A DNA stretch of 64,000 bases. Source: Sphingomonas sp. Leaf21 (GTDB taxonomy: Bacteria; Pseudomonadota; Alphaproteobacteria; Sphingomonadales; Sphingomonadaceae). The notes under the pieces are model-generated. The model saw nothing but the letters and a program-made list of their open reading frames with translations, did no database searches and had not been told where the DNA came from. A program made the position numbers and the translations under genes. The stretch is from NCBI RefSeq assembly GCF_916858675.1, contig NZ_CAKASM010000007.1, positions 1 through 64,000 of the forward strand, written 5' to 3'. Positions 62,234-64,000 of the stretch are shown piece after piece. The stretch's first letter is position 1. Each line of letters begins with the position of its first letter.

Positions 62234-63747
62234 CATGGCATCGCCGCCAGCGCGCTGGCGCTGGGGCAGGATGCGGGCACCGGTCCGGGCCCCGGCCGAT
62301 AGACCAGCCGCACCCGGCTCGGGCCCGTCGGGACGCAGGCGGCGAGGTGATAGTCCCGCGCGAGCGCCTCGCGCAGTACCGCACGGGTGGCGGGGTTGCC
62401 GAAGGCGAAGCGGGGATAGTCGTCGACGATCGCGCCGGGGTGACGCGCCAGGATGCGGCGGATCTCGGCGACCGGATCGGTGCCCAGCGCGGCCGCGCTC
62501 GCCTCGTCCTGCGTATTGAGATGGCCGGGGAACACCCATTTGGACGGCAGGCAGCTATGGGTGAGCATGTAGAGCGCCGGATAACCGTCATAGACATAGA
62601 GGCAGCCGCGCCCCGGCGTCGCCGCGCGCGCGACCGCGCGTGCTTCGTCCGCGCCGCCCTTGGCGCGTTCGCTGAGCGCCAGCACGACTTGCCCGGCCAG
62701 CGCGATCACCGCGATCAGCGCCAGCAGCCAGCCGCGCCGCCAGCGCGCCAGCGCGGGCGCGGCGACGATCGTCGCGGGCAGCACGATCGGCATGGCGTAA
62801 TGCGGGCTGCCGAACCGTCCGTAGAGCAGTACCGCGACCACCGTCACCGCCAGCCAGACGAGGAGGAAGCCGAACCCGTCGCGCCGCTCGGGCGCGACAT
62901 GCCGCCAGGGTCGCCCCAGCGCGATGACCAGTCCGAGCGGCGCCAGGATGCCGATACAGGCGGCCAGCCCCTCCAGCTCGGTCGCCAGCGGCCGCGCCGC
63001 CTGTCCGCCGAGCGAAAGGAAGTTGGCGAAGATCCACGCCTCGCTCTGTCCCATCGCCGCATAGGCGCCCCAGGCGACAAGTGTCGGCAGCAGCGCGAGC
63101 GCGACCCAGACCAGCGCCATCCCCGCCAGCCGGACCAGCGGCGCGCGCGCGCGATAGCCAAGCCATAACAGGATGCAGCCGAACGCGAATCCCTCGGGCA
63201 GCACCGCATATTTGATCTGGAGCGCGACGCCGATCGCCGCCATCGCGCCCGCGCCGCACGCGAACAGCCCGCCGCGCCGCTCGACCGCGCACAGCACCAG
63301 GCTCGCCGCGACCAGCACCAGCGCATTGTAGAAGACGGGCGACTGCCCCCCTTCCCCCTCCATCAGGTTCAGCCAGAGGATGTACAGGATCGCCGCCCCC
63401 AGCGCGGCGACCGGCCCGGCGAAGCGCCGCGCAATGCGCTGGATGCCGTAAGCGGTGGCGACGACGAAGCCGGTCGCGACCAGCTTATAGGCGAGGAACC
63501 CGTCCCCGCCCAGCGACCGTGCCCCGGCGTAAAGGAGGAACAGGCCGATCGGCTTGCGGTCGAAAATATCGACATAGGGCAAGGCACCCTGCAGCATCCG
63601 GTCGCCGACCAGCAGGTAGAATTGCTCGTCGAACCCGGTCACCGGATTGCCGAAACCCTGCGCCCGGACGAGCAGCGCCACCAGGGCGAGCAGCCCCAGG
63701 CTGGCGATCGGTCCTGCCCCGCGATCCTGTCTCTTCGCGTCGTTCAT
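62233..63747 (-). CDS. GT-C membrane glycosyltransferase (family 39-like)
   Basis: The protein has 504 residues from ATG 63747; the frame extends to 63831. It has about eleven membrane segments. The first periplasmic loop begins NPVTGFDEQFYLLVGDRM and includes VDIFDRKPIGLFLLY, with the acidic residues typical of ArnT/PMT-type GT-C enzymes that use polyprenyl-phosphate sugars. A periplasmic C-terminal domain (CLYVYDGYPALYML) follows. It probably decorates a lipid or glycan at the periplasmic face. It is divergent from the glycosyltransferase starting at 63953. Confidence 0.7.
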   Translation of the reverse strand: MNDAKRQDRGAGPIASLGLLALVALLVRAQGFGNPVTGFDEQFYLLVGDRMLQGALPYVDIFDRKPIGLFLLYAGARSLGGDGFLAYKLVATGFVVATAYGIQRIARRFAGPVAALGAAILYILWLNLMEGEGGQSPVFYNALVLVAASLVLCAVERRGGLFACGAGAMAAIGVALQIKYAVLPEGFAFGCILLWLGYRARAPLVRLAGMALVWVALALLPTLVAWGAYAAMGQSEAWIFANFLSLGGQAARPLATELEGLAACIGILAPLGLVIALGRPWRHVAPERRDGFGFLLVWLAVTVVAVLLYGRFGSPHYAMPIVLPATIVAAPALARWRRGWLLALIAVIALAGQVVLALSERAKGGADEARAVARAATPGRGCLYVYDGYPALYMLTHSCLPSKWVFPGHLNTQDEASAAALGTDPVAEIRRILARHPGAIVDDYPRFAFGNPATRAVLREALARDYHLAACVPTGPSRVRLVYRPGPGPVPASCPSASALAAMP

Positions 63748-63952
63748 GCCCGGCGGGTGGGTCGCTTCGCCGACAAAGGCAAGCGGGAATTCGTCGCCGA
63801 AATCGGGACCATGCGCGGCGCCAGCGAACATGACATAGCTGTCACGAACAATTATAGGCCGGAATATCGACCATTTTCGCTGGCCGATCTATGGGTGAGG
63901 TGATGGGGCGATTTCCGCAACGATTGGACTCTTGGGTGGAGCGGGCGGTCTT

Positions 63953-64000
63953 TTGCGCGTTCTGACCTTCCTGCACAGCTTCGAACCCGGCGGGGTCGAG
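63953..64000 (+). CDS. Glycosyltransferase family 4, N-terminal fragment cut by window edge
   Basis: Sixteen codons from TTG 63953 give LRVLTFLHSFEPGGVE, the characteristic start of GT-B family 4 enzymes (first strand plus the glycine loop PGGVE). GGAGCGGG lies 9 bp upstream. An upstream frame at 63903 ends in a stop before the motif. The rest lies outside the window. Confidence 0.6.
   Translation, partial: MRVLTFLHSFEPGGVE

Noticed and set aside
1..64000. CRISPR array, tRNA or rRNA genes
   Set aside because: No regularly spaced direct repeats and no cloverleaf or rRNA-like sequence were noticed when reading the window.

Overview
The window reads as chromosomal DNA of a sphingomonad (Sphingomonas or a close alphaproteobacterial relative). 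This is inferred from the high GC, the density of TonB-dependent receptors (five), sphingomonad-style intergenic repeats and the flavour of the insertion sequences. No rRNA, tRNA or CRISPR was seen. Family calls rest on motifs read by eye; no database search was run.

Layout. (1) 1-3302: a decayed IS5-family element (20-bp ends at 221-240 and 3283-3302) split by two IS3-family units in opposite orientation, one intact (762-1958) and one missing its left end (1959-2997). (2) 3299-27558: an exopolysaccharide / surface-glycan locus. An AT-rich initiating phosphoglycosyl transferase on the minus strand is divergent from a plus-strand run of polymerase/ligase, Wza-type exporter, Wzz-BY-kinase and two unknown exported proteins (4724-10729). 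A minus-strand run from 25728 down to 10702 carries nonulosonic-acid genes (neuB, neuC, neuA), an ammonia-channelling set (hisF-like, hisH-like, N-acetyl sugar amidotransferase), a GT-B-like protein, a Wzx flippase, a methyltransferase, an acyltransferase, an epimerase, a Wzy-like polymerase and three glycosyltransferases. A Tat-signal beta-helix protein lies divergent from neuB. (3) 27731-31268: an IS481-family element broken by an intact IS21-family element (28055-30568). (4) 31715-44339: an arabinose-glycan uptake and degradation region (Oar-like receptor, GH51 arabinofuranosidase, small exported protein, a second receptor), then a YihY/BrkB membrane protein and a siderophore-type receptor. 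(5) 44381-46831: a lone tyrosine recombinase and an AbrB/VapC toxin-antitoxin pair bracketed by related GC-rich repeats, with a 58-codon ORF. (6) 46796-50707: a PAS-winged-helix regulator divergent from a fourth receptor. (7) 50762-58023: an RND efflux operon with a TetR gene at its end and a second TetR gene divergent at its head across a palindromic operator. (8) 58113-64000: a small charged protein, a fifth receptor, a GT-C membrane glycosyltransferase, and the start of a GT4 glycosyltransferase cut by the window edge.

How the genes fit together. Region 2 looks like a complete Wzx/Wzy-type pathway: priming sugar transferase, glycosyltransferases, flippase, polymerase, co-polymerase kinase and outer-membrane exporter. 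Its product probably carries a CMP-activated nonulosonic acid bearing an amidine-type nitrogen supplied by the HisH/HisF/amidotransferase trio. This is the most distinctive system in the window. Genes for the early steps of legionaminic or pseudaminic acid synthesis are absent here, so the exact sugar is open. Regions 4 to 8 look like ordinary accessory sphingomonad genome: glycan and iron scavenging, drug efflux and small mobile modules.
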